A DNA stretch of 64,000 nucleotides from Bacteroidales bacterium (GCA_024401355.1 JAKSLF010000001.1:186001-250000), one strand, 5' to 3'; shown: positions 41,101 through 50,815, counted from the first letter of the stretch. Program-made: numbers and translations. Notes: generated by a model from the letters alone, not told the origin.

Positions 41101-42290
41101 AAGAGCTTAGCACACTGAAGGCACAGATGGAGGCTGAATACGCCAACATCATGCGATATTGGATCGACAAGATGGAAGACAACGAAAACGGTGGCTTCTA
41201 TGGCGAAAGAGATGCCAACGACAATCTTGTCAAGGATGCCCTGAAGGGCTGTATCCTCAATGGCCGTATCTTGTGGTCGTTCTCTTCTGCTGCCAACAAT
41301 TTCGGCAAGGAGGAGTATAAGACTGCCGCTAAAAGGGCATTCGACTATATCTGCAAATATTTCTACGATGCCAAGAATGGCGGTTTCTTCTGGTCACTCG
41401 ATGCCAAGGGTAATCCTGTCGATACCAAGAAGCAGGCTTATGCTCAAGGCTTCGTGATCTATGGTCTCTCTGAATATTACATCCTGACTAAGGATCAGAA
41501 GGCTCTCGACCTCGCCTACGAGACTTACCACCTCATCGAAAAGCATTTTCGCGATACGAAGGATGGCGGTTACACCGAGGCTCTGGCTGCCGACTGGACT
41601 CCAATGGCCGACGTCCGTCTCAGCGACAAGGACGAGAATACGCCTAAGTCAATGAATACTCACCTCCACATCCTTGAGCCTTATACTAATCTCTATAGAG
41701 CCAAACCAACTCCTGAACTCAAGGAGTCTATCGAGCATTGTGTCGACATTTTCTGCAATAGGATTATCGATGCTAAGACCGGCCGCTTCAACCTCTTCTT
41801 CGACATGGACTGGACTCTCAAGAGCCAGATCGATTCCTATGGACACGACATCGAGGGAGCATGGCTTATCTATGAGGCTGCCGAGGTTATCGGCAATACG
41901 GCTCTCATAGAAAAACTCAAGCCTGTCTGCAAGCGACTTGTCGACATTACTATCGAAGAGGGTTTCGACGGCGATTCGTCTATCTATTATGAAAAGGTCA
42001 ACGGTCATCTTGATACCGATAAGCACTGGTGGCCTCAGGCCGAGACTCTTGTCGGACTTACTGATACTTGGCGACTTACTGGCGACGAGAAGTATCTCGA
42101 ACGTATGACTAAGGTGTGGGATTTTATCCAGACTCATCTTGTCGACAAGAAGGGTGGCGACTGGTTCTGGCGTGTCAATAAAGAGGGCAAGGTTGCCTAT
42201 AACGACATGAAGGCCGGCTTCTGGAAGTGTCCTTACCACAATTCAAGAGCTATCGTCGAGGTGCTTCACAGAATAAAAAATGTGAAATAA
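41097..42290 (+). CDS. Cellobiose/mannobiose 2-epimerase (AGE family)
   Basis: A 397-residue cytosolic (alpha/alpha)6-barrel of the N-acylglucosamine 2-epimerase family. Key residues: 'CILNGRILWSFSSAAN', His189/His191 in NTHLHILEPY, His250 in SYGHDIEGAWL, His310 in DKHWWPQAE and a C-terminal CPYHNSRA. Cellobiose 2-epimerases turn beta-1,4-mannobiose into mannosylglucose, exactly what the GH130 enzyme of this operon needs. The start is GTG, overlapping the mannanase stop; no ATG lies nearby. Confidence 0.9.
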   Translation: MKELSTLKAQMEAEYANIMRYWIDKMEDNENGGFYGERDANDNLVKDALKGCILNGRILWSFSSAANNFGKEEYKTAAKRAFDYICKYFYDAKNGGFFWSLDAKGNPVDTKKQAYAQGFVIYGLSEYYILTKDQKALDLAYETYHLIEKHFRDTKDGGYTEALAADWTPMADVRLSDKDENTPKSMNTHLHILEPYTNLYRAKPTPELKESIEHCVDIFCNRIIDAKTGRFNLFFDMDWTLKSQIDSYGHDIEGAWLIYEAAEVIGNTALIEKLKPVCKRLVDITIEEGFDGDSSIYYEKVNGHLDTDKHWWPQAETLVGLTDTWRLTGDEKYLERMTKVWDFIQTHLVDKKGGDWFWRVNKEGKVAYNDMKAGFWKCPYHNSRAIVEVLHRIKNVK

Positions 42291-42340
42291 TATTAACGAC
42301 ATTTGCTTGAATTTATTACTTTTGTAATACTGAATAAATA

Positions 42341-43459
42341 ATGGTATTCATGAGGACAAGATTAAGTACATTCGCAATGGCTGCTATCACTATGATGTCA
42401 TGCAGTCATGAGATGAAGACTTTCAATGGTGGCGACGAGAATATTACTTTCGTTGGCCGTACAGACTATTCCAATGCCAATGCTCCAAAGCAATGGGCCG
42501 CAGGCGGATATTTCACTTTCGGTTTCGAAGGCGACTATTGCAATGTCAAGGTGGCTACCGAAACTCCCAATGGCATCAATAGGAATATTCTTGAGGTCGT
42601 TGTCGATGAGACATACGTCACTACTCTCAAGTTCGACAGCATCGTCGGTGCCGATGGCAATAAGGTGATTTGCGATTCCAATTTCTTTAATATCGAAATA
42701 GGTAGTGATGCTGTCCCTATGAATCCATCTCTCAGTAAGCACCATGTCACTATCTGTCGCGATACCGAGACTGCTATGGGTTATACTCAACTCCAGTCTG
42801 TAACGGCCGAAAACCTTTTCAAGTGGGCTCCAGGCGAAGGTCTCAAGATTGAGTTTATCGGCAATTCCATCACTTGTGGTGCCGAAGCCGACACTACTCT
42901 CAAGGCTCGCGATCAGTACAAGTGGGGCGATTGGCACAGAGCCTATGAAGGTTATGGTCCTAAGACTGCACGCGCTCTCGACGCTCAGTGGTCTCTTGTC
43001 TCTGTCTCTGGTATAGGTCTCATCCGCAGCTGCTGCGATATGGGTATCACGATGCCTGATGTCTACGACAAGGTTATCCTTCGCGACGGCAAGCTCGACT
43101 ACGATTTCTCATATCAGCCAGATATCATCTGCTCTTGTCTCGGACAGAACGACGGCATTCAGGATTCTACGGCTTTCTGCTCGGCTTATGTCGATTTTAT
43201 CAAGGTGGTAAAGGAGAAGAACCCACAGGTCAAGAATATTGTCCTGCTCTCTAGCCCTATGGATCATGGCGACCTCAACGAATGGCTCTGCCGCATGATT
43301 AAGGCTGTCGCCGACCAACTGAAGGCCGATGGCATCGACAATGTGTCATACTTCTTCTATAGTAAGGCATGGAATGCCGGTGGCGCCGATCACCCTAGCG
43401 TCTCTGAACATAACGAAATCGCTGATGAACTGAGCGCTTATCTCAAGTCTCTATTGTAA
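42341..43459 (+). CDS. CE2-type acetyl esterase, exported (SGNH with N-terminal jelly roll)
   Basis: A 372-residue protein: lipoprotein-like signal (MRTRLSTFAMAAITMMSC, Cys21), an N-terminal beta-sandwich (~30-160), then an SGNH hydrolase core with nucleophile Ser176 in IEFIGNSITCG, 'GQNDG' and a C-terminal 'GADHPSVSEH' holding the catalytic Asp and His. This two-domain form is that of CE2 acetyl esterases, which deacetylate mannan and xylan. The more likely start is the second Met (42350), since the signal peptide begins there. A B. fragilis mannan operon also holds an esterase. Confidence 0.85.
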   Translation: MVFMRTRLSTFAMAAITMMSCSHEMKTFNGGDENITFVGRTDYSNANAPKQWAAGGYFTFGFEGDYCNVKVATETPNGINRNILEVVVDETYVTTLKFDSIVGADGNKVICDSNFFNIEIGSDAVPMNPSLSKHHVTICRDTETAMGYTQLQSVTAENLFKWAPGEGLKIEFIGNSITCGAEADTTLKARDQYKWGDWHRAYEGYGPKTARALDAQWSLVSVSGIGLIRSCCDMGITMPDVYDKVILRDGKLDYDFSYQPDIICSCLGQNDGIQDSTAFCSAYVDFIKVVKEKNPQVKNIVLLSSPMDHGDLNEWLCRMIKAVADQLKADGIDNVSYFFYSKAWNAGGADHPSVSEHNEIADELSAYLKSLL

Positions 43460-43495
43460 CCTAAACTAATAATCGATCAAACAAACTAACCAACA

Positions 43496-44740
43496 ATGAA
43501 GACAAAGCACATATTGGCTGCAACTCTTGTCGCTTGTGCGACTTTGAACTCTGTGGCACAGAAATTCGAAGGGCTTGCTCCTACTCCTCCTATGGGATGG
43601 AATAGCTGGAATACTTTCGCTTGCGACATCAGCGAAAAGACTGTAAAAGAGACTGCCGACCTGTTTATCAAACTCGGCCTTAAGGATGCTGGTTACGAGT
43701 ATGTAGTTATCGACGATGGCTGGATGGAAATGGAACGCGACCCTGAAACTCTCCTCCTCGTGCCTAACAAGGTGAAGTTCCCAAACGGTATCAAGAGCGT
43801 TGCCGACTATGTTCACTCTAAGGGTCTTAAGTTTGGCATCTACAATTGTGCCGGCATATATACTTGTGGTGGCTACCCTGGTACTCGTGGCTTCGAGTTC
43901 ATCGATGCTAAGCAGTATGCCGAGTGGGGCGTCGATTTCCTCAAGTTCGACTGGTGCTCGACAGGTGGCGAAAACGGCGGTTACGCTTATCAGCAGGATG
44001 CCAAGGCTTCATACACTATCATGAGCCAGGCTATCAGAAAGGCTGGTCGTCCTATGATTTTCAACCTCTGTGAATGGGGTAACAATAATCCTTGGGAATG
44101 GGCCGCTCCTGTTGGTCATTCATGGCGCGTGTCTGGCGATATCGCTCTTTGCTGGGATTGCGAACTCAACTACGGTAACTGGGCTTCACTCGGTTTCTGG
44201 CAGATTATTCGCAAGCATCCCGACATCCGTAAGTACTCTGGTCCTGACCATTGGAACGACTACGATATGCTCGAGGTCGGCCGTGGCATGACTGCTGCCG
44301 AAGACCGCACTCACTTCAGTATGTGGTGTATGCTCGCTTCTCCTCTCATTCTCGGCAACGACATCAGCAAGATGAACAAGGAGACTCTCGAACTCGTTAC
44401 TAACAAGGAACTTATCGCTGTCAACCAGGATAAACTCGGTATACAGGGCTATCGTTTCATCAACGAAGACGGTTTCGAACTTTGGGTTAAACCACTCTCA
44501 AACGACGAATGGGCTTTTGCTTTCGTCAACATGACTGAAGGCGACCTCAAGATTTCTTACGACTGGGCTCGTCACTACGTTAAGGATGGTCTCGTTAGCC
44601 GCGAAATCAACTGGAACAACAGTAAGTTCTCTGTCCGAGATTGTATCGACCATAAGGACCTCGGCGACACATCAAAGAAGTTCGAGAAGACGCTCACGCG
44701 TCACGATATTGTTGTGCTCAGACTTGCTCCTAAGAAGTAA
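43496..44740 (+). CDS. GH27 alpha-galactosidase, exported
   Basis: A 414-residue enzyme with a signal peptide (~1-21, SVAQ). GH27 signatures: 'LAPTPPMGWNSWNTF', 'YVVIDDGWM', nucleophile Asp152 in LKFDWCST and acid/base Asp215 in WRVSGDI. A C-terminal beta domain (~320-414) completes the usual architecture. It would remove alpha-1,6-galactosyl branches from galactomannan, exposing the backbone for the mannanase. Confidence 0.92.
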   Translation: MKTKHILAATLVACATLNSVAQKFEGLAPTPPMGWNSWNTFACDISEKTVKETADLFIKLGLKDAGYEYVVIDDGWMEMERDPETLLLVPNKVKFPNGIKSVADYVHSKGLKFGIYNCAGIYTCGGYPGTRGFEFIDAKQYAEWGVDFLKFDWCSTGGENGGYAYQQDAKASYTIMSQAIRKAGRPMIFNLCEWGNNNPWEWAAPVGHSWRVSGDIALCWDCELNYGNWASLGFWQIIRKHPDIRKYSGPDHWNDYDMLEVGRGMTAAEDRTHFSMWCMLASPLILGNDISKMNKETLELVTNKELIAVNQDKLGIQGYRFINEDGFELWVKPLSNDEWAFAFVNMTEGDLKISYDWARHYVKDGLVSREINWNNSKFSVRDCIDHKDLGDTSKKFEKTLTRHDIVVLRLAPKK

Positions 44741-44766
44741 TAACTAACAATGTAAATATAGAATCT

Positions 44767-46110
44767 ATGGCAAAATTATCAGAAAAGATCGGTTATGCAC
44801 TTGGCGATGCTGCATCAGGCGGTATCACATGGAAGATCATGTCCATTGCTTTCCCGTTTTTCTTTACGAATGTATTCGGACTTTCACTTGGCGACACAGC
44901 CGCACTTATGCTTATTGCACGAATGTTCGATGTTGTCACCGACCCATTGATGGGTAGCCTTGCCGACCGTACTCAGTCACGCTGGGGCACATACCGTCCA
45001 TGGCTCATCTTTGGTTCAATACCTTTCGGACTGATTTTTGCCATGCTTCTCTTTACACCAGATTTTGGCCCTGTAGGCAAGCGTGTGTGGGCCTATGCAC
45101 TCTATCTGCTCATGATGGCTGTCTACACTCTTGTCAACGTGCCTTACGGTTCGCTCCTCGGTGTGATGACTGACGATGATAACGAGAAAAACCAATTCTC
45201 GTCTTACCGCATGGTAGGTGCCTATGCTATGGGCTTCGTCACTCTTCTCTCGTTCCCATATCTCCAGAAGATGGTAGGTGGAACCGACCAGCATCAGTAT
45301 GCCGTACTCGGAGCTAGCTTTGGTGTTCTCGCTTGTCTCATGACTTTGGCTTGCGGACTTATGACTAAGGAACGTATCAAGCCTAAACGTGCCGAGAAGT
45401 TCTCTTTCAAGCAGTTCGCCGACCTCTTCAAGAATAAGCCTTGGATCTACCTCACTACTATAGGTATATGCACCAACTTCTTCAACGGATTCCGTTATGC
45501 AGTGGCTAGCTACATTTTTACCTATTGCATGGGTGGCGATATTACGGTCAGCGGTCTCATCATCAACTATACAGTCTTTATGGCTTTCGGTGAGGTTACC
45601 TGTATGATCTTTGGCGGTGTATCACCTAAGTTCACTGAGTGGATTGGTTCTAAGCGTATGGCTTTCGTTTGGTCGTCTGTCATCTGCTGCATCCTGTCGG
45701 TCTTCTTCTTCTTCATCCCGATGGATCCTTCTTGCATCTGGCTTATGGTGGTTCTCGTTGTTCTTACTTCTGTCGGTGTCGGCCTCTATTCGCCACTCTT
45801 GTGGTCTATGTATGCCGATGTGGCTGACTATGCTACCGAGAAGTTCGGCACTTCATCTACAGGTCTCATCTTCTCGTCTGGTACTATGTCGCAGAAACTT
45901 GGTGGAGCTGTCTCTGGCGCTCTCATCACTCTCCTTCTCGGATGGGCTGGCGCTACGATGATTACCGACGCCATGGGCAATGAGAGCATCGACCCTGCAT
46001 CTGTCAACGACTCTGTCAAGACTATGATCTGGTCGCTCTTCTCTCTCTTCCCTGCAGCCATAGCACTCGTCATGGGACTCCTCGCCTATTTCTTCCCTAT
46101 CAAGAAGTAG
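44767..46110 (+). CDS. GPH/MelB-type sugar:cation symporter
   Basis: A 447-residue, 12-helix membrane protein of the glycoside-pentoside-hexuronide (MelB) family: 'KIGYALGDAASGGITWKIMSIAFPFFFTNVFGLS', 'DVVTDPLMGSLADRTQSRWGTYRPWLIFG' with the cation-site aspartates, and 'NVPYGSLLGVMTDD'. As last gene of the operon it most likely brings mannobiose or small manno-oligosaccharides across the inner membrane. Confidence 0.9.
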   Translation: MAKLSEKIGYALGDAASGGITWKIMSIAFPFFFTNVFGLSLGDTAALMLIARMFDVVTDPLMGSLADRTQSRWGTYRPWLIFGSIPFGLIFAMLLFTPDFGPVGKRVWAYALYLLMMAVYTLVNVPYGSLLGVMTDDDNEKNQFSSYRMVGAYAMGFVTLLSFPYLQKMVGGTDQHQYAVLGASFGVLACLMTLACGLMTKERIKPKRAEKFSFKQFADLFKNKPWIYLTTIGICTNFFNGFRYAVASYIFTYCMGGDITVSGLIINYTVFMAFGEVTCMIFGGVSPKFTEWIGSKRMAFVWSSVICCILSVFFFFIPMDPSCIWLMVVLVVLTSVGVGLYSPLLWSMYADVADYATEKFGTSSTGLIFSSGTMSQKLGGAVSGALITLLLGWAGATMITDAMGNESIDPASVNDSVKTMIWSLFSLFPAAIALVMGLLAYFFPIKK

Positions 46111-46140
46111 AATTTATTTCAAAAAAATCATATCGACATG

Positions 46141-46186
46141 CACAGCAAAGATAACATTAGTGTATCTTTGCTGTGTAGTCTTTTTT
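46141..46186 (+). terminator. Terminator of the mannan operon
   Basis: A perfect 13-bp stem (CACAGCAAAGATA with its complement), 9-nt loop, T6 run shortly after. Confidence 0.85.
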
Positions 46187-46200
46187 AATAGAGATGTATC

Positions 46201-46590
46201 ATGAAGGAGTATCTAAAGCAATATGTGGCCATGACCGTTGCCTTGCTCAAGGCTGATGGCAAAGTCGGAACCGACGAGCTCTGTGTTATCCAGTACCTGG
46301 GTATGAGTTATGGCATGGACGGCAATGAAATCAAAGAGTCTATCAAGAACGAAATCAATAGCAATGCTTCGATTGAGGACGTGGCTCAGACTATTTCCGA
46401 CGATAAGTGCAAGAATATGATTCTCGAGTCATGTGCCGTTGTGGCTCTCGCCGATAAGCACCTCGCTGAAAAGGAAATCGAAATCCTCCTCCGCATCAGC
46501 AATGCCCTTGGCATCTCAGCTGTCAAAACCATACTCGCTATAGCCAAAGTGGTCCAAACCGATCAAAACATTTCCATCGCGGAAGTCTAA
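46201..46590 (+). CDS. TerB-like protein
   Basis: A 129-residue all-helical protein. 'VAMTVALLKADGKVGTDELCVIQYLGMSYGMDG' and 'ALADKHLAEKEIEILLRISNALGIS' are the paired helix motifs of the TerB/DUF533-like fold, with an acidic residue pattern after each 'ADG/ADK'. No other Ter genes are near, so a role in tellurite resistance is not implied. It starts only 15 bp after the terminator T-run, so its promoter would have to overlap that hairpin. Confidence 0.7.
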   Translation: MKEYLKQYVAMTVALLKADGKVGTDELCVIQYLGMSYGMDGNEIKESIKNEINSNASIEDVAQTISDDKCKNMILESCAVVALADKHLAEKEIEILLRISNALGISAVKTILAIAKVVQTDQNISIAEV

Positions 46591-46607
46591 GTGATATCAA
46601 CCCTTCT

Positions 46608-47249
46608 TTAGAAAAACGCCTTAAGCACTTTCTTGAACACGTCATTAGGAGACACATGATTGAAGAGGTTCATGCTTGTCTCTAGCTTCAGCACGTCAAT
46701 GTCACTGCCCATGATATCTATGATGTCTCGCTTCCCCTTGTGACCCAACAATGCTTGGCAGCATTCACGCAGGCGACTGCCTAATACTGGGTGTGCTAGA
46801 TATGCCTTGGCCTCATCTATTCCGTCCAAGCCATAATAATTCGAATTGTAGCTGTGTCCTAATCCTTTCTGTTGAGGGAAGATAAACCATATCCAGTGGC
46901 TGCGCTTACATCCATCTTTCAGTTCCTCAATTGCGGTTTCATATTCTATAACCTGAGCGTCCACAAATCGTTCAAGATCATATGTCGATGTTTCTGGATG
47001 CTCTTCCGCTTTTTTCACTTCTTCCCTCCACGCTTCCAGAAAGTCCTTCATGCTGTATTTTAGTCTTTTAACATCATCTCGTTTAAACACACCGCTTTTG
47101 ACAATATACTCCTCTATTTTCTTTCGTACAGTTGCTTCCGTCTTATACTGCGCCATTTCTTCTGGGTCCATCTCAAAAGCAAATGACTTGTAGTTTGTTC
47201 TCTTGCCACCAATCTCGTCAAACTTTATAACCGAAATCTTAATTTTCAT
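46608..47249 (-). CDS. DUF1810-family protein with N-terminal extension
   Basis: A 213-residue protein. Residues ~80-213 are a full DUF1810 domain ('YDLERFVDAQVIEYETAIEELKDGCKRSHWIWFIFPQQKGLG', 'AYLAHPVLGSRLRECCQALLGHKG', 'SPNDVFKKVLKAFF'). DUF1810 proteins are usually only about 140 residues; the extra ~75 N-terminal residues are charged and helical and unassigned. A fused NADAR-type enzyme is not seen. The promoter upstream is of the rare TTTACC type. Confidence 0.82.
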   Translation of the reverse strand: MKIKISVIKFDEIGGKRTNYKSFAFEMDPEEMAQYKTEATVRKKIEEYIVKSGVFKRDDVKRLKYSMKDFLEAWREEVKKAEEHPETSTYDLERFVDAQVIEYETAIEELKDGCKRSHWIWFIFPQQKGLGHSYNSNYYGLDGIDEAKAYLAHPVLGSRLRECCQALLGHKGKRDIIDIMGSDIDVLKLETSMNLFNHVSPNDVFKKVLKAFF

Positions 47250-47292
47250 TTGTTATAGGATTAGATTGTTATAATTGTTTTGTTTTCGCTAT

Positions 47293-47323
47293 TATATACC
47301 TTTCCAATAGAAAAGGTAAACAT
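47293..47323 (-). promoter_or_regulatory. Non-canonical promoter element TGTTTACC-N16-TATATA (copy 3)
   Basis: Minus strand ATGTTTACCTTTT with TATATA (47293-47298) 16 bp after TTTACC (47315-47320), 44 bp before the DUF1810 gene. Same spacing as the copies at 6877 and 7499. Confidence 0.55.
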
Positions 47324-47614
47324 CAAAAAATCAACTTTGACCAATGACCGTGACCATTCCAACTTTTCTGTTATATACTCCAAGTTATCTGCCCGCATTT
47401 AACGGTTTTTAACCGGCCACGTTTGTTAATTTAAGCATCTCTCCTTTAGTGATGTTTAACGATCTTTCACGATTCAAGCAGCCTCGACTTCAGACACTTT
47501 TCTCGGAGGGATAACGGTACCTTACCGTACCTTTACCATACCTTTTTGACTCTATTAAAAAAGACATTTCTTTAACTCGCTTTAACGAAGGTTGTGGTCA
47601 AAGTGGTCAAAATA
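47324..47614. other. Intergenic region without recognisable gene
   Basis: No frame with gene-like features. It contains an AACGGTTTTTAACCGG near-palindrome around 47400 and a short run of TACC-containing words near 47510-47545. Possibly decayed sequence. Confidence 0.4.
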
Positions 47615-47652
47615 AAAAAGGAGACGCCTCTGCTTTAGAGCGTCTCCTTTTT
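47615..47652. terminator. Terminator after the OmpA-family gene
   Basis: GGAGACGC with GCGTCTCC, extended by a TCT/AGA pairing, flanked by A-run and T-run, so functional on either strand. It closes the minus-strand gene ending at 47668. Confidence 0.85.
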
Positions 47653-47667
47653 AACTATATTTTAACA

Positions 47668-48798
47668 CTACTTCGTCGACAAAATTCCAATAACCTGGTC
47701 CATGTTAGGAGCAAGGATTATCTCTGTGCGGCGGTTCTTCTTGCGTGCCTCTGGTGTGTTGGCTTTGTCTACTGGACATGTGTCGGCACGTCCTGTCGCC
47801 TGAATGTGTGCTGCATCAACAGAGCCGTTGGCAAGGATGATACGAAGCACCGATGTCGCACGCTTCACCGAAAGGTCCCAGTTGTCAAGTATCACCTGAC
47901 CATGGTATGGCACGTTGTCCGTGTGTCCTTCTACTACGATATCAAGCTCATGGTGGCTCGCCAATACTGATGCTATCTTCTTGATGGCTGTCTGTCCTTT
48001 GGCATTGACGTCATATTTTCCCGACTCAAACAACAACTGCTCTTCGAGCGATACATATACACGTCCGTCTTTGTGCGATACTGTCAAGTCTTCGCTGCTG
48101 AAGTCTGTAAGTGCGTTTGCTATCGTATTGCGAAGCTCTGCCATCGCATGGTCCTTGGCTGCAAGCGCTGCCTCCAGTTCGCGCAGACGTGCCGCCTGCT
48201 CTTCTATTTCGTTGCGTGCATTGGCAAGTGCCGCATTCTGCTGCTGTATCTGTTCTGCCTTGTCATTCAGCTCGATGTCTTTGTCGACAAGCTGCTGGGC
48301 GCTGCGGGCTAGGTTCTCTTCGCTTTCTGCCAATGCGTTCTCTGCGTCTGCCAATGCTTTTTTCTGCAGTTCGATAGCACGTTCTGTGTCGAGTCGCTTG
48401 TCCTCACTGTCTACTAGGTTGTCCTGCATCTGCAGAAGATGCTTCATGAGGGCCTTATATTCTGGCATGTCACCATTCTTGGCTGCAAGCGCTTTGAGGT
48501 CGTTCTCAAGTGTTGCAAGCTGGCTCAGGAGTGTGCGGTTCTTCATGCCATAGAGTGTGGTGTCCTGCTCGAGGGCATGCTTGTCTGCCTCCAGTTGCGC
48601 TATGTCGCTTTCGAGTTGTTTCACTTTTTTCTTGAGAAGGTCTACTTCAACCTTGCACTCATCGCTCTTGTCACGATAGAAGCTGATTGACCTTTCGGCC
48701 TCGTGGTAGCGTTTCGCTGGTACACACGCCACCATCATGGCGGCTATTGCTGCAATTGTTAGGAGCGAAAATGACCCCGACTTGAATGACTTTGGCAT
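47668..48798 (-). CDS. OmpA/MotB-family lipoprotein with long coiled coil
   Basis: A 376-residue envelope protein: signal with lipobox (MMVAC, Cys25), long alpha-helical coiled coil (~35-235, heptad-rich KKKVKQLESDIAQLEADK), then a C-terminal OmpA-like peptidoglycan-binding domain (~250-370) with 'LLFESGKYDVNAKGQ', 'VVEGHTDNVPY' and 'NRRTEIIL'. It probably links the outer membrane to peptidoglycan. Single gene, divergent from dxs. Confidence 0.88.
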   Translation of the reverse strand: MPKSFKSGSFSLLTIAAIAAMMVACVPAKRYHEAERSISFYRDKSDECKVEVDLLKKKVKQLESDIAQLEADKHALEQDTTLYGMKNRTLLSQLATLENDLKALAAKNGDMPEYKALMKHLLQMQDNLVDSEDKRLDTERAIELQKKALADAENALAESEENLARSAQQLVDKDIELNDKAEQIQQQNAALANARNEIEEQAARLRELEAALAAKDHAMAELRNTIANALTDFSSEDLTVSHKDGRVYVSLEEQLLFESGKYDVNAKGQTAIKKIASVLASHHELDIVVEGHTDNVPYHGQVILDNWDLSVKRATSVLRIILANGSVDAAHIQATGRADTCPVDKANTPEARKKNRRTEIILAPNMDQVIGILSTK

Positions 48799-48836
48799 AA
48801 ATATGAAAATTTTACGATTGCTTATATCTTTATTTT

Positions 48837-48871
48837 GTGCAAAGATATTTCGTTTTTCTGTATCTTTGCAC
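48837..48871. promoter_or_regulatory. Palindrome with opposed -7 boxes between the OmpA-type gene and dxs
   Basis: GTGCAAAGATA (48837-48847) and TATCTTTGCAC (48861-48871) are exact inverted copies, each containing TATCTTTG. They may be back-to-back -7 boxes; matching -33 boxes at the usual distance are poor. Confidence 0.4.
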
Positions 48872-48934
48872 GCTTGATGGCAAAAAACTACGGTTTTTGT
48901 CTGAAAAAAATGGTATTTTTGTAATCAGGAATTC

Positions 48935-50815
48935 ATGTACGAACTGTTAAATGCAATAGAAACACCGGCCGATCTCAAGAAATTGCCGATCGAAAAGCTT
49001 CCGCAGGTATGCGACGAGCTTAGGCATTTCATTATTGAGTCGCTCTCCAACAACCCAGGCCACTTCGGTGCAAGCCTTGGTGTGGTGGAGCTGACGGTCG
49101 CATTGCACTATGTCTTTAACACTCCGTATGATAAACTCATCTGGGATGTCGGCCACCAGGCTTATGGACACAAGATCCTCACAGGACGACGAAAGCGTTT
49201 CGTTACCAACAGAAAGCATGGCGGACTTAGTGGTTTCCCTAACATCTTCGAAAGCGAATACGACGCTTTTGGTGTCGGACATTCATCCACTTCCATCTCT
49301 GCAGCACTCGGCATGGCAATCGCATCACACCTCAATGGCGAGACCGATCGTAATATTGTCGCTGTCATTGGCGACGGCTCACTGACCGGTGGCATGGCCT
49401 ATGAGGCGCTCAATAATATGGCATCGGCCAATCCTGACATGCTCGTTATCCTCAACGATAACAACATGGCTATCGACAATGTGACCGGTGGCATGAGCCA
49501 GTATCTGCTCGACATCTCAACTTCAAAGACTTATAATAAGTTCAGAACAAGGCTCAGCGATGCCCTTGCCAAGGGAGCTCATAAGAGAAATATCTTCACG
49601 CGATTCACCAACACAATTAAGAATCTCGTGACCCGTCACACTAATATGTTTGAGGGTCTCAACATCCGCTATTTCGGTCCTGCCGACGGACACAATGTGA
49701 TCCACCTGGTCCGCATTCTACAGGATATAAAGAAGATCAAAGGCCCGAAGATGCTTCATATCATCACCGTGAAGGGCAAGGGCTTCAAGGCGGCAGAGGA
49801 AAATCAGACGGCTTGGCATGCTGTCGGCGGACGCTTCGATATCGCAACAGGTCGTGCACTCGACGAACCTGAAACTACTCCACATCCTCCTAAGTTCCAG
49901 GATGTCTTCGGCAATACTATACTCGAACTCGCCCGCAAGAACGATAAGATTTTGGGCATCACTCCTGCAATGCCTTCCGGCTGCAGTCTCAACATCATGA
50001 TGAAGGAGATGCCAAACAGAACTTTTGATGTCGGAATTGCCGAACAGCATGCTGTGACTTTCTCGGCAGGTCTGGCTATCAGTGGCTACATACCTTTCTG
50101 TAACATATATTCTTCGTTCGCACAAAGGGCTTTCGACCAGATTATACACGATGTCGCTCTGCAAAAGCTCAACGTGGTGTTCTGCTTCGATAGGGCTGGT
50201 ATTGTTGGTGCTGATGGCGCTACTCATCACGGCATTTTCGACGTGTCGATGCTTCGACCAATACCAAATCTCGTTATCTCATCACCAATGAATGAGATCG
50301 AGTTGCGCAATCTGATGTTTACTGCACAGTTGCCAGATATGGGACCTTTTGTGATCCGTTATCCACGCGGACGTGGCTCCGTTGTCGACTGGCAGCAGCC
50401 GATGGAGGAAGTCGCTGTCGGTCGAGGCAGGAAGATAAGCGAAGGCAATGATGTGGCTGTGCTTACTCTCGGACCACTCGGCGTCCGTGCACAGAATGTG
50501 GCACGCAAGCTCAAGGACGAGGGTATTGGTGTCGAGCATTATGATATGCGTTTCGCAAAGCCTCTCGATACAGCGATACTCGACGATGTGATGAAGCGGT
50601 ACGATTACATCGTCACTATAGAAGATGGATCAATAAAGGGTGGTTTCGGTGCCGCAATTGTAGAATATGCCAACGAGAAAGGCTACAAGGGTGAAATTAA
50701 TGTTCTTGGTATCCCTGATCGTTTCATCGAGCATGGAACAGTAGCCGAGTTGCATCAGGAGTGTGGTCTCGACGAGGAGGGTATAAGGAAGGCCCTAATA
50801 AAAAAGAAGGGATGA
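48935..50815 (+). CDS. dxs: 1-deoxy-D-xylulose-5-phosphate synthase
   Basis: A 626-residue thiamine-diphosphate enzyme joining pyruvate and glyceraldehyde 3-phosphate, first step of the MEP isoprenoid pathway. Landmarks: '[23 protein letters not shown]', TPP motif '[20 protein letters not shown]...NDNNMAI', '[18 protein letters not shown]', 'GADGATHHG' and the C-terminal transketolase domain. Full length. Not followed by a co-directional gene. Confidence 0.97.
   Translation: MYELLNAIETPADLKKLPIEKLPQVCDELRHFIIESLSNNPGHFGASLGVVELTVALHYVFNTPYDKLIWDVGHQAYGHKILTGRRKRFVTNRKHGGLSGFPNIFESEYDAFGVGHSSTSISAALGMAIASHLNGETDRNIVAVIGDGSLTGGMAYEALNNMASANPDMLVILNDNNMAIDNVTGGMSQYLLDISTSKTYNKFRTRLSDALAKGAHKRNIFTRFTNTIKNLVTRHTNMFEGLNIRYFGPADGHNVIHLVRILQDIKKIKGPKMLHIITVKGKGFKAAEENQTAWHAVGGRFDIATGRALDEPETTPHPPKFQDVFGNTILELARKNDKILGITPAMPSGCSLNIMMKEMPNRTFDVGIAEQHAVTFSAGLAISGYIPFCNIYSSFAQRAFDQIIHDVALQKLNVVFCFDRAGIVGADGATHHGIFDVSMLRPIPNLVISSPMNEIELRNLMFTAQLPDMGPFVIRYPRGRGSVVDWQQPMEEVAVGRGRKISEGNDVAVLTLGPLGVRAQNVARKLKDEGIGVEHYDMRFAKPLDTAILDDVMKRYDYIVTIEDGSIKGGFGAAIVEYANEKGYKGEINVLGIPDRFIEHGTVAELHQECGLDEEGIRKALIKKKG

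Noticed and set aside
46201-46590. Tellurite-resistance operon
   Set aside because: Only a TerB-like fold is seen; no TerC, TerD or TerZ genes are nearby.
47500-47550. Regulatory tandem repeat of TACC words
   Set aside because: The words are only 4 bp with uneven 5-6 bp spacing in a region that looks like decayed sequence; chance is not excluded.
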